From: Streptomyces sp. NBC_00490
Lineage (GTDB): Bacteria; Actinomycetota; Actinomycetes; Streptomycetales; Streptomycetaceae
Reading direction: 5' to 3'
NCBI RefSeq assembly: GCF_036013645.1
Contig: NZ_CP107869.1
Coordinates: 9,362,001-9,426,000, forward strand
DNA length: 64,000 nucleotides
Part shown: positions 1 to 8,600 of the stretch, one piece after another
Numbering within the stretch: position 1 is the stretch's first letter
How the letters are laid out: every line of letters starts with the position of its first letter
Translations under genes and position numbers: made by a program
Notes under the pieces: model-generated
What the model was told of the DNA's origin: nothing
The model's database searches: none
Seen by the model: only the letters and a program-made list of their open reading frames with translations

Positions 1-1145
1 GGCAGCGACAGGGTTCTTCTGCGATGGCGCTGCTTGGCCAGCAGTACGCGCCGGGCGTCGTCGTCATGGCCGATCTGCCGGTACCAGGACGCCAGTTGCT
101 CGTACGGCTGGGCCGCGTACCCCGGATGCCGTCGCACCCACGCCACACGGCGCTCCACGGACGACGCCTGGAACTCGCCGCTCTCGTGCAGGGAGCCATA
201 GGTGAAGCCCTGCAGCCGTACGCGCTCCGGCCAGACACCCTCCCGGTCGTGAAGAGCGACGGCCCGGGCGTCCTCGAGATCCACCATGCCGGACGGCGCC
301 CGGGCCGGGGTGAAGACGACGGTTCCCGCCTGCATACGGGCACAGTCGAGGGCCGTGCCGTCGGCCCGCAGCACGGCGGCGTCGAAGGTCACCTGGTCGG
401 TGATCTGCGTGCCTCGCAGACTGACCGTCCCCTCGGCCGTGAACCCCTCGGACAGAGCCATGCTGCTCACCACCGCGTGGTCGGCGAGGAGCGCCACACC
501 CCCGGGATTGTGCAGCCGCGTCCGCTCCATGTGCAGGCCGCCGAGCAGCTGGGCGCCCACGAGTCGCACGCCGCCGTGCACGGTGGCGGTACGGCAGAAC
601 AGCCCGCCTTCCATGACGAGCCCGCCGGCGTACAGGGCCCAGCCGTCCGGATCCGAGAGGACCGCGTGGCTGAGTACCAGCTCACCGGTCACGCGCGCGT
701 TCAGCAGCTTCACGGCGCCGCCGACCACCGTGTGCCGCAGAGCGACCCTGCCCTCCACCCTGGCCATGCTGAGGTCGAGCCCCGGCAGTCTGCTGCCCTT
801 GATCTGGATCGTCCGGGTGGTCGCGCCGTACAGTCCGGCGCCCTGTTCGAACCAGCACCCCTCGAACCGCATGGCGTGCCCGATCTCGGCCCCGCCGAGC
901 TCCAGCGCCCCGCTGATCCGCGCGCCCGCGAGCCGCAGTGCGGGCACCCCTCCCGGCCGGGCCGGGTTCGCGCCGAGGAGCAGGGCGGCCACGACACCGG
1001 CCCGCACGGTCCGCTCGTCGCCCCAGTCGCCCCCGTTGTCGGGGTCGTCCTCCGCCTCACCCGTACGGAAGTCCACCAAACGGCCCGTGGGATACGCGTC
1101 CCACAACTGCCGCTCCGCCGACGTGAGTTCCTCGTACGCATACAC
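1..1145 (-). CDS. Beta-helix-like repeat protein (oxidoreductase-annotated Streptomyces family), partial
   Basis: The reading frame is open from a GTG at 1145 leftwards to the window edge, so the C-terminus is missing. It starts VYAYEELTSAERQLWDAYP. From about residue 75 onward it shows short repeats of alternating hydrophobic residues of the form L-x-L-x-x-A-x-I-x-G-x-L, as in pentapeptide or beta-helix proteins (for example GALELGGAEIGHA and LGGLHMERTRL). Near the left edge it ends in a helical part reading SWYRQIGHDDDARRVLLAKQ. Streptomyces homologues are often labelled membrane-associated oxidoreductase, but I see no cofactor-binding motif and no membrane segment, so the function is unknown. 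It is divergent from the leucine-rich-repeat gene, with 80 bp between the chosen starts. Confidence 0.75.
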   Translation of the reverse strand, partial: MYAYEELTSAERQLWDAYPTGRLVDFRTGEAEDDPDNGGDWGDERTVRAGVVAALLLGANPARPGGVPALRLAGARISGALELGGAEIGHAMRFEGCWFEQGAGLYGATTRTIQIKGSRLPGLDLSMARVEGRVALRHTVVGGAVKLLNARVTGELVLSHAVLSDPDGWALYAGGLVMEGGLFCRTATVHGGVRLVGAQLLGGLHMERTRLHNPGGVALLADHAVVSSMALSEGFTAEGTVSLRGTQITDQVTFDAAVLRADGTALDCARMQAGTVVFTPARAPSGMVDLEDARAVALHDREGVWPERVRLQGFTYGSLHESGEFQASSVERRVAWVRRHPGYAAQPYEQLASWYRQIGHDDDARRVLLAKQRHRRRTLSL

Positions 1146-1225
1146 GCCGGAAGAGTAACGGGCAGGAGCCGCCGATGATCGAGACTGGCTCCGAACCGTA
1201 CATACACCGGAAGGAAGAACACATC

Positions 1226-1945
1226 GTGCCGCATGTCCTGAACCTCTGGCGTCAACAGCTGGGCGAGGTACCCGAGTCGGTGTGGGACCGGACCGAGCTC
1301 CAGGTGCTGATCCTCGCGGACAACGGGCTCATGGAGCTCTCGGCCGCGATCGGGCGGCTGCACCGACTGACCACACTGGACCTCGGCCACAACCTCCTGT
1401 CGGCCGTGCCCGGGACGCTCGGAGACCTGACCGCCCTCGACGGCTGCCTCTATCTGCACGACAACGAGCTGACCGAACTCCCGCGGTCCCTGGGCAACCT
1501 GACCCGACTGCGCTACCTCAACGTCGGGGAGAACAAGCTGACCGCGCTGCCGGAGACCATCGGCCGGATGGCGGGGCTGATCGAACTGCGGGCCCAGCAC
1601 AACCAGTTGACCGCCCTGCCCGACAGCCTCGGCGACCTGCGCGGCCTGCGCGAACTCTGGCTCCGGGGCAACGCGCTCGAAAGCCTGCCGCCGACCGTGG
1701 CCGACCTCCACGAACTGCGCCACCTGGACCTGCGCGAGAACGCCTTCGCCGAACTCCCGGAGCCCCTCACCGCACTGCCCCGCCTCCGCCACCTCGACCT
1801 GCGCGCCAACCGACTGGTCCAACTGCCGCACCGGGTGCTGGAGATGCCCGCCCTGGAGAAGCTGGACCTGCGCTGGAACGCGTGCGAACCTCCCGCGTCG
1901 CTCCTCGCCGAGCTGGAACGACGAGGGTGTGTCGTTCTCCTGTAG
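1226..1945 (+). CDS. Leucine-rich repeat protein
   Basis: This is a roughly 239-residue protein made almost wholly of about nine 23-residue leucine-rich repeats of the pattern LxxLxxLxLxxNxLxxLPxxLxxL. It has no signal peptide and no membrane segment, so it is probably a cytosolic protein-interaction scaffold. The partner is unknown. I chose GTG 1226 because GGAAGG lies about 11 nt upstream and the protein then opens directly into the first repeat (VPHVLNLWRQQLGEVPESVW). An in-frame ATG at 1175 also has an AGGAG site 6 nt upstream and would add 17 residues. It is convergent with the next gene, with a hairpin between them. Confidence 0.88.
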   Translation: MPHVLNLWRQQLGEVPESVWDRTELQVLILADNGLMELSAAIGRLHRLTTLDLGHNLLSAVPGTLGDLTALDGCLYLHDNELTELPRSLGNLTRLRYLNVGENKLTALPETIGRMAGLIELRAQHNQLTALPDSLGDLRGLRELWLRGNALESLPPTVADLHELRHLDLRENAFAELPEPLTALPRLRHLDLRANRLVQLPHRVLEMPALEKLDLRWNACEPPASLLAELERRGCVVLL

Positions 1946-1954
1946 ACGCGGAAA

Positions 1955-1977
1955 GCGGCCGGACACGCACCGGCCGC
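1955..1977. terminator. Bidirectional hairpin between convergent genes
   Basis: An 8-bp perfect GC-rich stem (1955-1962 and 1970-1977) with a 7-nt loop lies between the stop of the leucine-rich-repeat gene and the stop of the convergent VOC gene. There is no U tract, which is usual for Streptomyces terminators. Confidence 0.55.
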
Positions 1978-1989
1978 GAGGACCGCCCC

Positions 1990-2415
1990 TCAGACGACGG
2001 GCTCACCGATACCCAGCAGGTTCCCCTCGCTGTCCCGGAACCAGGCGGCGCGCTCACCCCGGGCACCCTTGCCGGGATAGTTGCCCTCGATGTCCGCGAT
2101 GGAGTCCTTCGTGCGCAGACCGGGCACATCGACCTCCTCGAACACCACGCCGCGCCGCTTGAGCTCCGTCACGACGGCCTCGATGTCGTCGACCTCCCAG
2201 CCCATCTGTGTGAAGGTGCCGGCCGAGGATCCCGTGGAGGCGAAGAGGGCGAAGTCCGTGCCCGAGCACCGGTACAGCAGCCCGCCGGGCCGTTCGTCGA
2301 CGGGCTCCAGCCCGAGCTTCTCGGCATAGAAGCGCCGGGCCCGCTCCAAATCCCGGGCGGGCAGCCGGGTCGCCACGCGTCCCCGGGCGAGCACGTTCCT
2401 GTCGTCCGCGTGCAT
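1990..2415 (-). CDS. VOC (glyoxalase/bleomycin-resistance) family protein
   Basis: This is a 141-residue single-domain member of the vicinal-oxygen-chelate superfamily. It opens with the typical first beta-alpha-beta unit (VATRLPARDLERARRFYAEKLGLEPV) and ends with the second metal-site strand region (AAWFRDSEGNLLGIGEP). The substrate cannot be read from sequence. Candidates are methylglyoxal-type lyases, dioxygenases or drug-binding proteins. ATG 2415 is chosen because upstream in-frame sequence is out of character. It lies 53 bp downstream of the SDR gene on the same strand and may share its transcript. Confidence 0.85.
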   Translation of the reverse strand: MHADDRNVLARGRVATRLPARDLERARRFYAEKLGLEPVDERPGGLLYRCSGTDFALFASTGSSAGTFTQMGWEVDDIEAVVTELKRRGVVFEEVDVPGLRTKDSIADIEGNYPGKGARGERAAWFRDSEGNLLGIGEPVV

Positions 2416-2468
2416 GGGTCCACTGTGCCGTCGGCCGCCGCGGAGCGCAGGGAAGCAGGTGCGACCGC

Positions 2469-3212
2469 TCAGGTCAGGTTGAGTCCGCCGTCCAGGACGA
2501 TGACCTCGCCGGTGAGGTAGGTGCTGGCGATGACCGAGGCCACGAGGTCGGCCACGTCGGAGGGCTGGGCGGGGCGGCCCATGGGGGCGCGGTCGCGCCA
2601 CAGCTCGTGGGCCTGCGTCCAGTCCTTGGTCATGGGGGTGTCGACCAGGCCCGGGGCGATGGCGTTCACGCGTACATCGGGCGCGAGGGCGGCCGCGAGG
2701 AGCCGGGTGACGTGGTTGAGCGCGGCCTTGCTCGCCGCGTACGGCACCGACGAACCCTTGGGGCGCACCCCGGCGTGGCTGGTGATGTTGACGACCGAGC
2801 CGCCGGTGGGGGACCGGCGCAGCGCGGGAAGGGCGGCCGTGCAGAGCACCCACGGGGCGATCAGGTTGACCTCCAGCAGTTGCCGCCAGTCCGCCGGTGT
2901 CGCCGCCGCGAGGTCGTGGTGGGGGATGGGCCAGCTGATGCCGGCGTTGTTGACCAGGACGTCCAGCCGGCCGTAGTGGCCCAGCGTCTCCTCCACCAGG
3001 GCGCGCGCCTCGTCCTCGACCGCCAGGTCGGCCCGCACGTACGCGCCGTCGAGCTCCGCCGCCAGCGCCCGGCCCGCTTCCACGCTGCGCCGCGAGTGCA
3101 CGACGACCCGCGTCCCGTCCGCCGCCAGTCTGCGCGCGACGGCCTCCCCGATGCCCGAGGTGGAGCCGGTGACCAGGGCGACGGGGCGATCCGCTTGTTC
3201 GATGCTGCTCAT
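2469..3212 (-). CDS. SDR-family NAD(P)-dependent oxidoreductase
   Basis: This is a classical short-chain dehydrogenase of about 247 residues. It has a TGSTSGIGEAVARRL nucleotide-binding glycine motif near the N-terminus, an NNAG strand motif, a catalytic Ser and YAASK (Tyr-x-x-x-Lys) segment, and a C-terminal YLTGEVIVLDGGL typical of FabG-like enzymes. ATG 3212 forms an ATGA overlap with the stop of the upstream histone-fold gene, so the two genes are translationally coupled. An ATG six codons earlier (3230) has a GGGAGG placed too close to be useful. The substrate is unknown. Confidence 0.9.
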   Translation of the reverse strand: MSSIEQADRPVALVTGSTSGIGEAVARRLAADGTRVVVHSRRSVEAGRALAAELDGAYVRADLAVEDEARALVEETLGHYGRLDVLVNNAGISWPIPHHDLAAATPADWRQLLEVNLIAPWVLCTAALPALRRSPTGGSVVNITSHAGVRPKGSSVPYAASKAALNHVTRLLAAALAPDVRVNAIAPGLVDTPMTKDWTQAHELWRDRAPMGRPAQPSDVADLVASVIASTYLTGEVIVLDGGLNLT

Positions 3213-3988
3213 GCTTGTGGATCTTGCCATGCCTCCCGGCGTGCCTCGGTGAGAGCCCGCTGCCTGAGATTGCCGCCGAACAACTGCATCGTGGTGGCGG
3301 CCAGGATGTCTTCCCTGCCGATGGTCCGACTGTCCCCCTTGCGGGTGGACAGGGCCCGGAGGGGGTCCTTGTAGAACGGGGGAGGGGCCGGTTCGCCCGA
3401 TATCTCCAGGGTGACCGTGCCGAAACGTTGGACCCCGCCCTCGCGGACGACCCTGACCGCGTCCAGGGCGAGGTCCGTCAGGAACACGCTCGCGATTCCG
3501 TCCAGGTCGCGGACCATCGCCGGGACGGCCGTCGCCCGCCGGCTCCGCAGCAGCTTCCTGACCCCGGCCTCGAACCTGTGGGCGCCGACCACAGCACTCG
3601 GTTTGCGCCACCCGCTGCGCTTGCGAGAGGGCACCACGACACCCTCGGCGTCGTACAGGACACCGGTCAGGCCTCGAAACGTCGGGCTGTGGTCGTACCA
3701 CTTGGCCCCCACCTCCAGCTCGACGTTCCGGTCGATCGCCGAGAGAAGGTCCCCGGGGACCAGCTTCTTCCGGGCCTCCTCCGCCGCGGCTCTCCTCGCG
3801 CCGTCGATGATCTCCGCCAGCACCGTCCGCGTCACCGCCGCGGCGGCCCACGCGGCCGCACGCGAGACGTGCATCGGCGTCACGTCCCTGAACACCGCTT
3901 TGACGAGAGAAGCCTTGAACGGCGAGACATCCACCACCGAAGCGGTCTCGGGACCGCTGCGCTCAGACCGTGCGGGCTGTGTGGTCAT
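3209..3988 (-). CDS. Putative tandem (doublet) histone-fold protein
   Basis: This is a 259-residue protein without signal or membrane segments. Residues about 22-92 fit helix1-L1-long helix2-L2-helix3 of a histone fold: FKASLVKAVF, then a 30-residue Ala-rich helix (SRAAAWAAAAVTRTVLAEII), then KKLVPGDLLSAIDRNVEL. The last part parallels the H2A L2-helix3 segment. Residues about 138-254 repeat the plan: RFEAGVRKLLRSR, a long helix (DLDGIASVFLTDLALDAVRV), a roughly 34-residue insertion, SRTIGREDILAA, then a C-terminal helix. SRTIGREDILAA resembles archaeal KTIxxEDIxxA and H2B L2-helix3. A basic linker (SRKRSGWRKP, residues 121-130) lies between the halves. ATG 3988 follows GGGAG by 11 nt; an earlier ATG at 4030 is less likely. 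The stop overlaps the SDR start (ATGA). The assignment is by eye from motif order, and DNA binding is inferred only. Confidence 0.6.
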   Translation of the reverse strand: MTTQPARSERSGPETASVVDVSPFKASLVKAVFRDVTPMHVSRAAAWAAAAVTRTVLAEIIDGARRAAAEEARKKLVPGDLLSAIDRNVELEVGAKWYDHSPTFRGLTGVLYDAEGVVVPSRKRSGWRKPSAVVGAHRFEAGVRKLLRSRRATAVPAMVRDLDGIASVFLTDLALDAVRVVREGGVQRFGTVTLEISGEPAPPPFYKDPLRALSTRKGDSRTIGREDILAATTMQLFGGNLRQRALTEARREAWQDPQA

Positions 3989-4183
3989 CGGAAGGAACGC
4001 TCCCTGCTGTCGGAGTTGTCGGAGGCCCACACTTCACCACGCGGACCCGCTCCCTTCCCGCATCCTCCAAGAGGCCCACGCGCAGCCTCGTAGCGCGTAG
4101 CCGGTCCGGGAATCAGGGGGGCCGCTCGTCGCGTTGCCCCCACGAGCGCTCACCCGTCCCAGCTTCGTCCAGGAGACCTCCCC

Positions 4184-4873
4184 ATGGCAGAGCCGGAGAT
4201 CGACGCCATCGTGTTCGACGTGCTCGGCACCCTCGTCGAAGAACCCGCCGGACTGCGCGCCGGTATCGGTGAGTTCGCCCCGAAGCTCGACGACCCCGGG
4301 GTCGAGGAGCTCCTGTCGCTGTGGCAGCGGCACATCGAGACCGAGCAGCGCCGCATCCTCGAGGGTGTTCGGGCTTATGTCCCCACCGACGTACTGGACC
4401 TGGAAGCCGCTCGCGTGGTCGCCGACGCCGCCGGAGTCGACGACCCAGAGGCGGTGGCGGCGCTGTCCCTGTCGGGTCGCCGGCTCCCGCCCTGGCCCGA
4501 CACCGTCGCGGGGCTCGCCCGGCTCGCCGAACGGTTCCCGCTGATCGGACTCTCCAACGCGAGCCGGACGGCGCTCCTGGGCATCAACGCCCATGCCGGA
4601 CTGCGCTGGCACCAGGCACTGTCCGCCGAGGACGCCCGGACCTACAAGCCGGACCCGGCCGTCTACCGACTGGCTGTCACCGTCTCCGGGCTACCGCCGG
4701 AGCGGCTGCTGATGGTCGCCGCCCATGCCTGGGACCTGCGCGGAGCGCAGAGCCTCGGCCTGCGCACCGCCTATGTGGCCCGCCCGGTCGGCGACCCGCC
4801 CACCGCCTCGGACCGATTCGACGTGCACGCCACCGACTTGAGCGACCTCGCCGACCGGCTCGGCCAGAAATAA
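4184..4873 (+). CDS. HAD-superfamily haloacid-dehalogenase type II-like hydrolase
   Basis: This is a 229-residue HAD hydrolase. The nucleophile motif I appears as VFDVLGTLVEEP (Asp at the first D), motif II as LSNAS, and the Lys motif as YKPDPAVYRLA. The acidic loop is replaced by VAAHAWDLRGAQSLGLRTAYV, whose AHAWD is typical of L-2-haloacid dehalogenase type II and haloacetate-type proteins. The start at 4184 is supported by AGGAGA about 8 nt upstream. It is divergent from the histone-fold gene across a 195-bp intergenic space. A strong hairpin follows the stop at once. Confidence 0.88.
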   Translation: MAEPEIDAIVFDVLGTLVEEPAGLRAGIGEFAPKLDDPGVEELLSLWQRHIETEQRRILEGVRAYVPTDVLDLEAARVVADAAGVDDPEAVAALSLSGRRLPPWPDTVAGLARLAERFPLIGLSNASRTALLGINAHAGLRWHQALSAEDARTYKPDPAVYRLAVTVSGLPPERLLMVAAHAWDLRGAQSLGLRTAYVARPVGDPPTASDRFDVHATDLSDLADRLGQK

Positions 4874-4910
4874 GGGAATGCCTGGGGGGTTCGACACCCC
4901 AGGCATTCCC
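4874..4910. terminator. Strong bidirectional terminator hairpin
   Basis: A perfect 14-bp stem (4874-4887 with 4897-4910) and 9-nt loop start at the base after the TAA of the HAD gene and end 10 bp before the stop of the convergent secreted-protein gene. Confidence 0.8.
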
Positions 4911-4919
4911 GGTCGTGGG

Positions 4920-5561
4920 TTACAGCCCGTCACGCACCATGGCGGCGACGATCTGCACATGGCGGTCGGCCGCCGTACCCGACATCTCGTTCTCGTAGTT
5001 CAGGCCGTAGGGCCAGAAGTGGCCACCACCCGTCGACAGTTTGGCGCTTGAACCGTCGAACTGCCGGACCAGCGCCGTGGCTTGCGCGCCGGTCCAGGTG
5101 CCGCTGCCGCCGCCGTGAGCGGACCAGCCAGAGCTCGTTCCGACCCCGATGGTGTGGGCGATCTCGTGCAGGGCCGTCCTCTCGGTCATGTAGCTGCGGT
5201 TGCCGAAGCGGATGGTGCCGTTGATGTTGCCGTCGGCGGTCGGCACGCCCGGGTCGTAGCGCACGGTGATGCTCTTCCCCAGGTCGCTGAGGTTGTTGTA
5301 GCGCGCCACGGCCGCGTTCATGGCCGCCGTGATGAGGTTGTACGCCGTCTGCTGGTCCGCCGTGGGATTGCTCGCGCGTTCCAGGGTCCAGGTGATGGTG
5401 GCCGCCGCCACCTGCTCCTGCGGGACGGGCGCCGCCGTCGGCGCGGCCTGCGCGACGCCGGGCCCCGCGAGCAGGGCCGCGGCGAGCGCGGTGACGGCCA
5501 GTGCGGTGCGCCAGGGTATGGCCGTTCGAGGACTGTGCTCCTTGTTCTGACGGGGGCTCAT
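4920..5561 (-). CDS. Secreted HExxH putative zinc metalloprotease
   Basis: This 213-residue exported protein has an N-terminal signal peptide: basic start, hydrophobic LAVTALAAALLAGPGVAQA, probable cleavage after AQA near residue 39. The mature part contains TALHEIAHTIGVG (residues 129-141), a zincin HExxH motif followed by xxGxG. The usual third His of metzincins (HExxHxxGxxH) is absent, so the third ligand would have to come from elsewhere (His149 or His181). Similar Streptomyces proteins often carry a C-terminal ricin-type lectin domain that is lacking here. AGGAGG lies 7 nt upstream of ATG 5561. Substrate and activity are unproven. Confidence 0.78.
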   Translation of the reverse strand: MSPRQNKEHSPRTAIPWRTALAVTALAAALLAGPGVAQAAPTAAPVPQEQVAAATITWTLERASNPTADQQTAYNLITAAMNAAVARYNNLSDLGKSITVRYDPGVPTADGNINGTIRFGNRSYMTERTALHEIAHTIGVGTSSGWSAHGGGSGTWTGAQATALVRQFDGSSAKLSTGGGHFWPYGLNYENEMSGTAADRHVQIVAAMVRDGL

Positions 5562-5634
5562 ACGGGGTCCTCCTGTGGGGGGTTGGCCGTCGAGTGCGGG
5601 GGGACGGCGTGACCGGTACGCCCGGCCGGGGTGT

Positions 5635-8600
5635 TCACTCCCGGCGGTCGCCGATGGTGATCAATCCGGTGATCTTCGAGCCGGTGACGTTGTCGTAGAC
5701 GACGTCACCACCGGACTTCTTCCAGATCCTGACGTGGAGGCTGTCCGGGGTATCGGTGGCGGTGACGCGGAAGGCGTAGCCGTCGGTGCCGTTGACCGTG
5801 CCGGTGCCCTGGTAGACGGCCTGGGAGCCGGTGACCACGAGCCAGTCGGAGCCGGTGGAACGGAACTTCAGCTTGGCCGGGCCGAAGTCGAGGGACATCT
5901 GCCCGAGGGGGACGGAGGTCGGATTCGTGTAGAAGGCGGTGAAGAAGAAGGCGGCCTTGCCGGTCAGTGTCGGCTTGGCGGGGTAGGCCCCGGCCGGCGA
6001 GGTGAAGAGGCCGGTGCCGAACGCGGGTCCGGCGGCGCGGTCGTAGACGATCAGCTCGGGGAGCGTCCTGTGGTCCGAGGCGCCGTCGTCGTCGGTGACG
6101 GTGATCACCGGCTTGCGGATACCGGCCTTGCGGTAGGTGTGTTCCGCCCGGCAGCCGGACGCGGTGACCGTGCCGGCCGTCGGCGTGGTGCCGTCCTTCC
6201 AGTCGACCGTGCAGGTGTGGGTGTCACGGGCGCCCGGGTCGGTGAACCCGGCCGTGACGACCGCCTGCTTGCCCACCGACACCGGGGACTTCGGCCCGGT
6301 GGCGGAGGTGAGGGCCGGTGCCGCGTTGGCGACCTCGACGGTCGCCGTGTCGCTGCTGCGGCCGCCGGTCAGCGTCACCTTGAACGTGCCGTTGTCGGTG
6401 CAGGTGAGCGTCGTACGGGCGGCACCGGCGTCGGCGAAGGTGCAGGGCGCCCCCGCCTCGGCGGTCCACTTGGCGGTGCCCGCGCCGGACACCGTGCCGT
6501 TGAGCTGGATCTTGTCGCCTTCCTTGCCGGAGGCGTCCGCGCCGGCCCGGGCGATGGTGACCGGGTCGATGCTCTCCAGGGTGGGGACGACCTTCTTGAT
6601 CAGGCCGTCGGCGTCGAACTCCATCTTGTCGATGGAGGTTTCACGGTGCATGCCGTCACCGCCGGGGATGGCGAAGCGGTGGTAGACGATGTACCAGTCG
6701 TCGGTGTTGGGGACGTGGACCACCGAGTGGTGGCCGGGGCCCTTGATGCCGAGCGAGAGGTCCTTCTCCAGGATCACGCCCTGCTTGGTCCAGGGGCCGG
6801 TGGGCGAGGGGCCGGTGGCGTAGGCGACCTGGTAGTTCTCGTCACGTGTGTCGTTCTCCGACCACATGAAGTAGTAGGTGCCCTTGCGCTTGATGACGAA
6901 GGAGCCCTCGTTGTAGTTGCTCGGCGTGATGTTGGTGACCTTCGAGGCGTCGAAGGAGACCATGTCGTCGTTGAGCGGGACGACATAGGCGCGGCCGTTG
7001 CCCCAGTACAGGTACGACGTGCCGTCGTCGTCGGTGAAGACGGCCGGGTCGATCATCTGGCCCGTGTAGGCACCGGCCTTCAGCAGCGGCTTGCCGAGCG
7101 CGTCCTTGAACGGGCCGGTGGGCGAGTCGGAGACCGCGACACCGATGTTCGCGTCGGCGCAGAAGTAGAAGTAGTACTTGCCGTTCCGCTCCTCCATGGC
7201 CGGCGCCCAGGCCCTGCTGTCCGCCCAGGAGACGTCCGGACCCAGGTCCAGGATGACGCCGTGGTCGGTCCAGTGGACCAGGTCCTTGGAGGAGTACGCC
7301 TTGAACTGCGTACCGCTCCAGCCGTCGAAGCCGTCGGTGGTCGGGTAGATGTAGAAGGTGTCGCCGAAGCGGACCACGTTCGGGTCGGCGTTGAGACCGG
7401 GCAGGACCGGGCTCTTCATGATCGCCGCCGAGACCGTCCAGGTGCGCTTCTTGCCGTCCGAGCCGGTCACCTCGTACGTCACCGGCTTCGTGAAGTCGCG
7501 CAGGGTTCCGGAGGCGGGGCTGATGGTCGCGCCGTGGGCGAGGGTGAACTGCGGTGCCAGAGCGGTGACATCACTGCCCGGGGTGAGCGGCAGGACGATC
7601 TTGCTGTCCTTGTCGGTGATGATCGCGTCGGTCTTGAGTGCCGGGTGGGTCGCCGCGGCGATCCCGGTGGTGTTGCCGCTGAGCTCCAGGATCTCGGCGG
7701 GCGTCAGGGCCCGGTTGTAGATCCGGAAGTCGTCGACCTCGCCGCCGAAGTACGGGTCGGGGGAGTAGAGGGACTTGCCGATGTAGCCGGAGTAGTCCTT
7801 CGCCGAGTCGTACAGCTCGGACGGCTTGACGGTGACCCCGTTGACCCGGGCCGCCTCGGCGCCGTCCACGTAGAGGATCGCCGTCCCGGTCGCGCCGTCC
7901 AGGGTGACCGTGAGGTGCTGCCACTCGCCGGCCGTGAGCCGGGAGCCGCCGATCATCTGCTTCTCGCCGGACCAGGTGGCCTTGGTGATCGCGGAGAACA
8001 GTTTGCCGCCGCCGTTGGACGGGGTCGCGAACAGGTACTTGTTGCTGTCCGGGCCGAGTCCGAACAGCCACTGGAAGTTGTCGCCGCCCTTCCACTTGAC
8101 GTACGTGGAGACGGTGACGCTGGTCGTGTCCTTCAGCACGCCGCCCGGGATCTTGACGTACGGCGAGCTGGAGCCGCTGTCGCCGCCGGACATCTTGAAC
8201 GAGCCGCCCTCGACGCCGGTCCCGAAGTCCGGCGTACGGACGTAGGTGCCGTGGTATCCGTGGCCGCTGGAGTCGCGGGCGATGCTGCCGCCGCTCTCGT
8301 CGAAGTCGTAGTGCAGGAGCAGGTCGGCCGGGACGTCCGTGCTCTCGGCGGAGACCGTGACCTCGGCGCTGACGCCGATCGCGGAGTCGCCCGCCAGGTC
8401 ACCCTTCACCGTGAAGGTGCCGGCCTGCGCGTACTGCGACGGGGCCACGTCCTCCCAGGTGACGGCGACGGGACGCTTCACGCCGCCCGCGGACTCGGCG
8501 ATGACGGTGGCGGGCAGGACCGGGGCGTCGCCGATGCGTGTCCCGACCTTGACGTCCTCGACGCCCGTGATGATCTGGTCCGGCTGGTACGTCTTGAGGA

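Noticed and set aside
3230..3851. N-terminal extension of the SDR gene
   Set aside because: It is antisense-frame noise through the histone-fold gene. The ATGA overlap at 3212 is a much better start.
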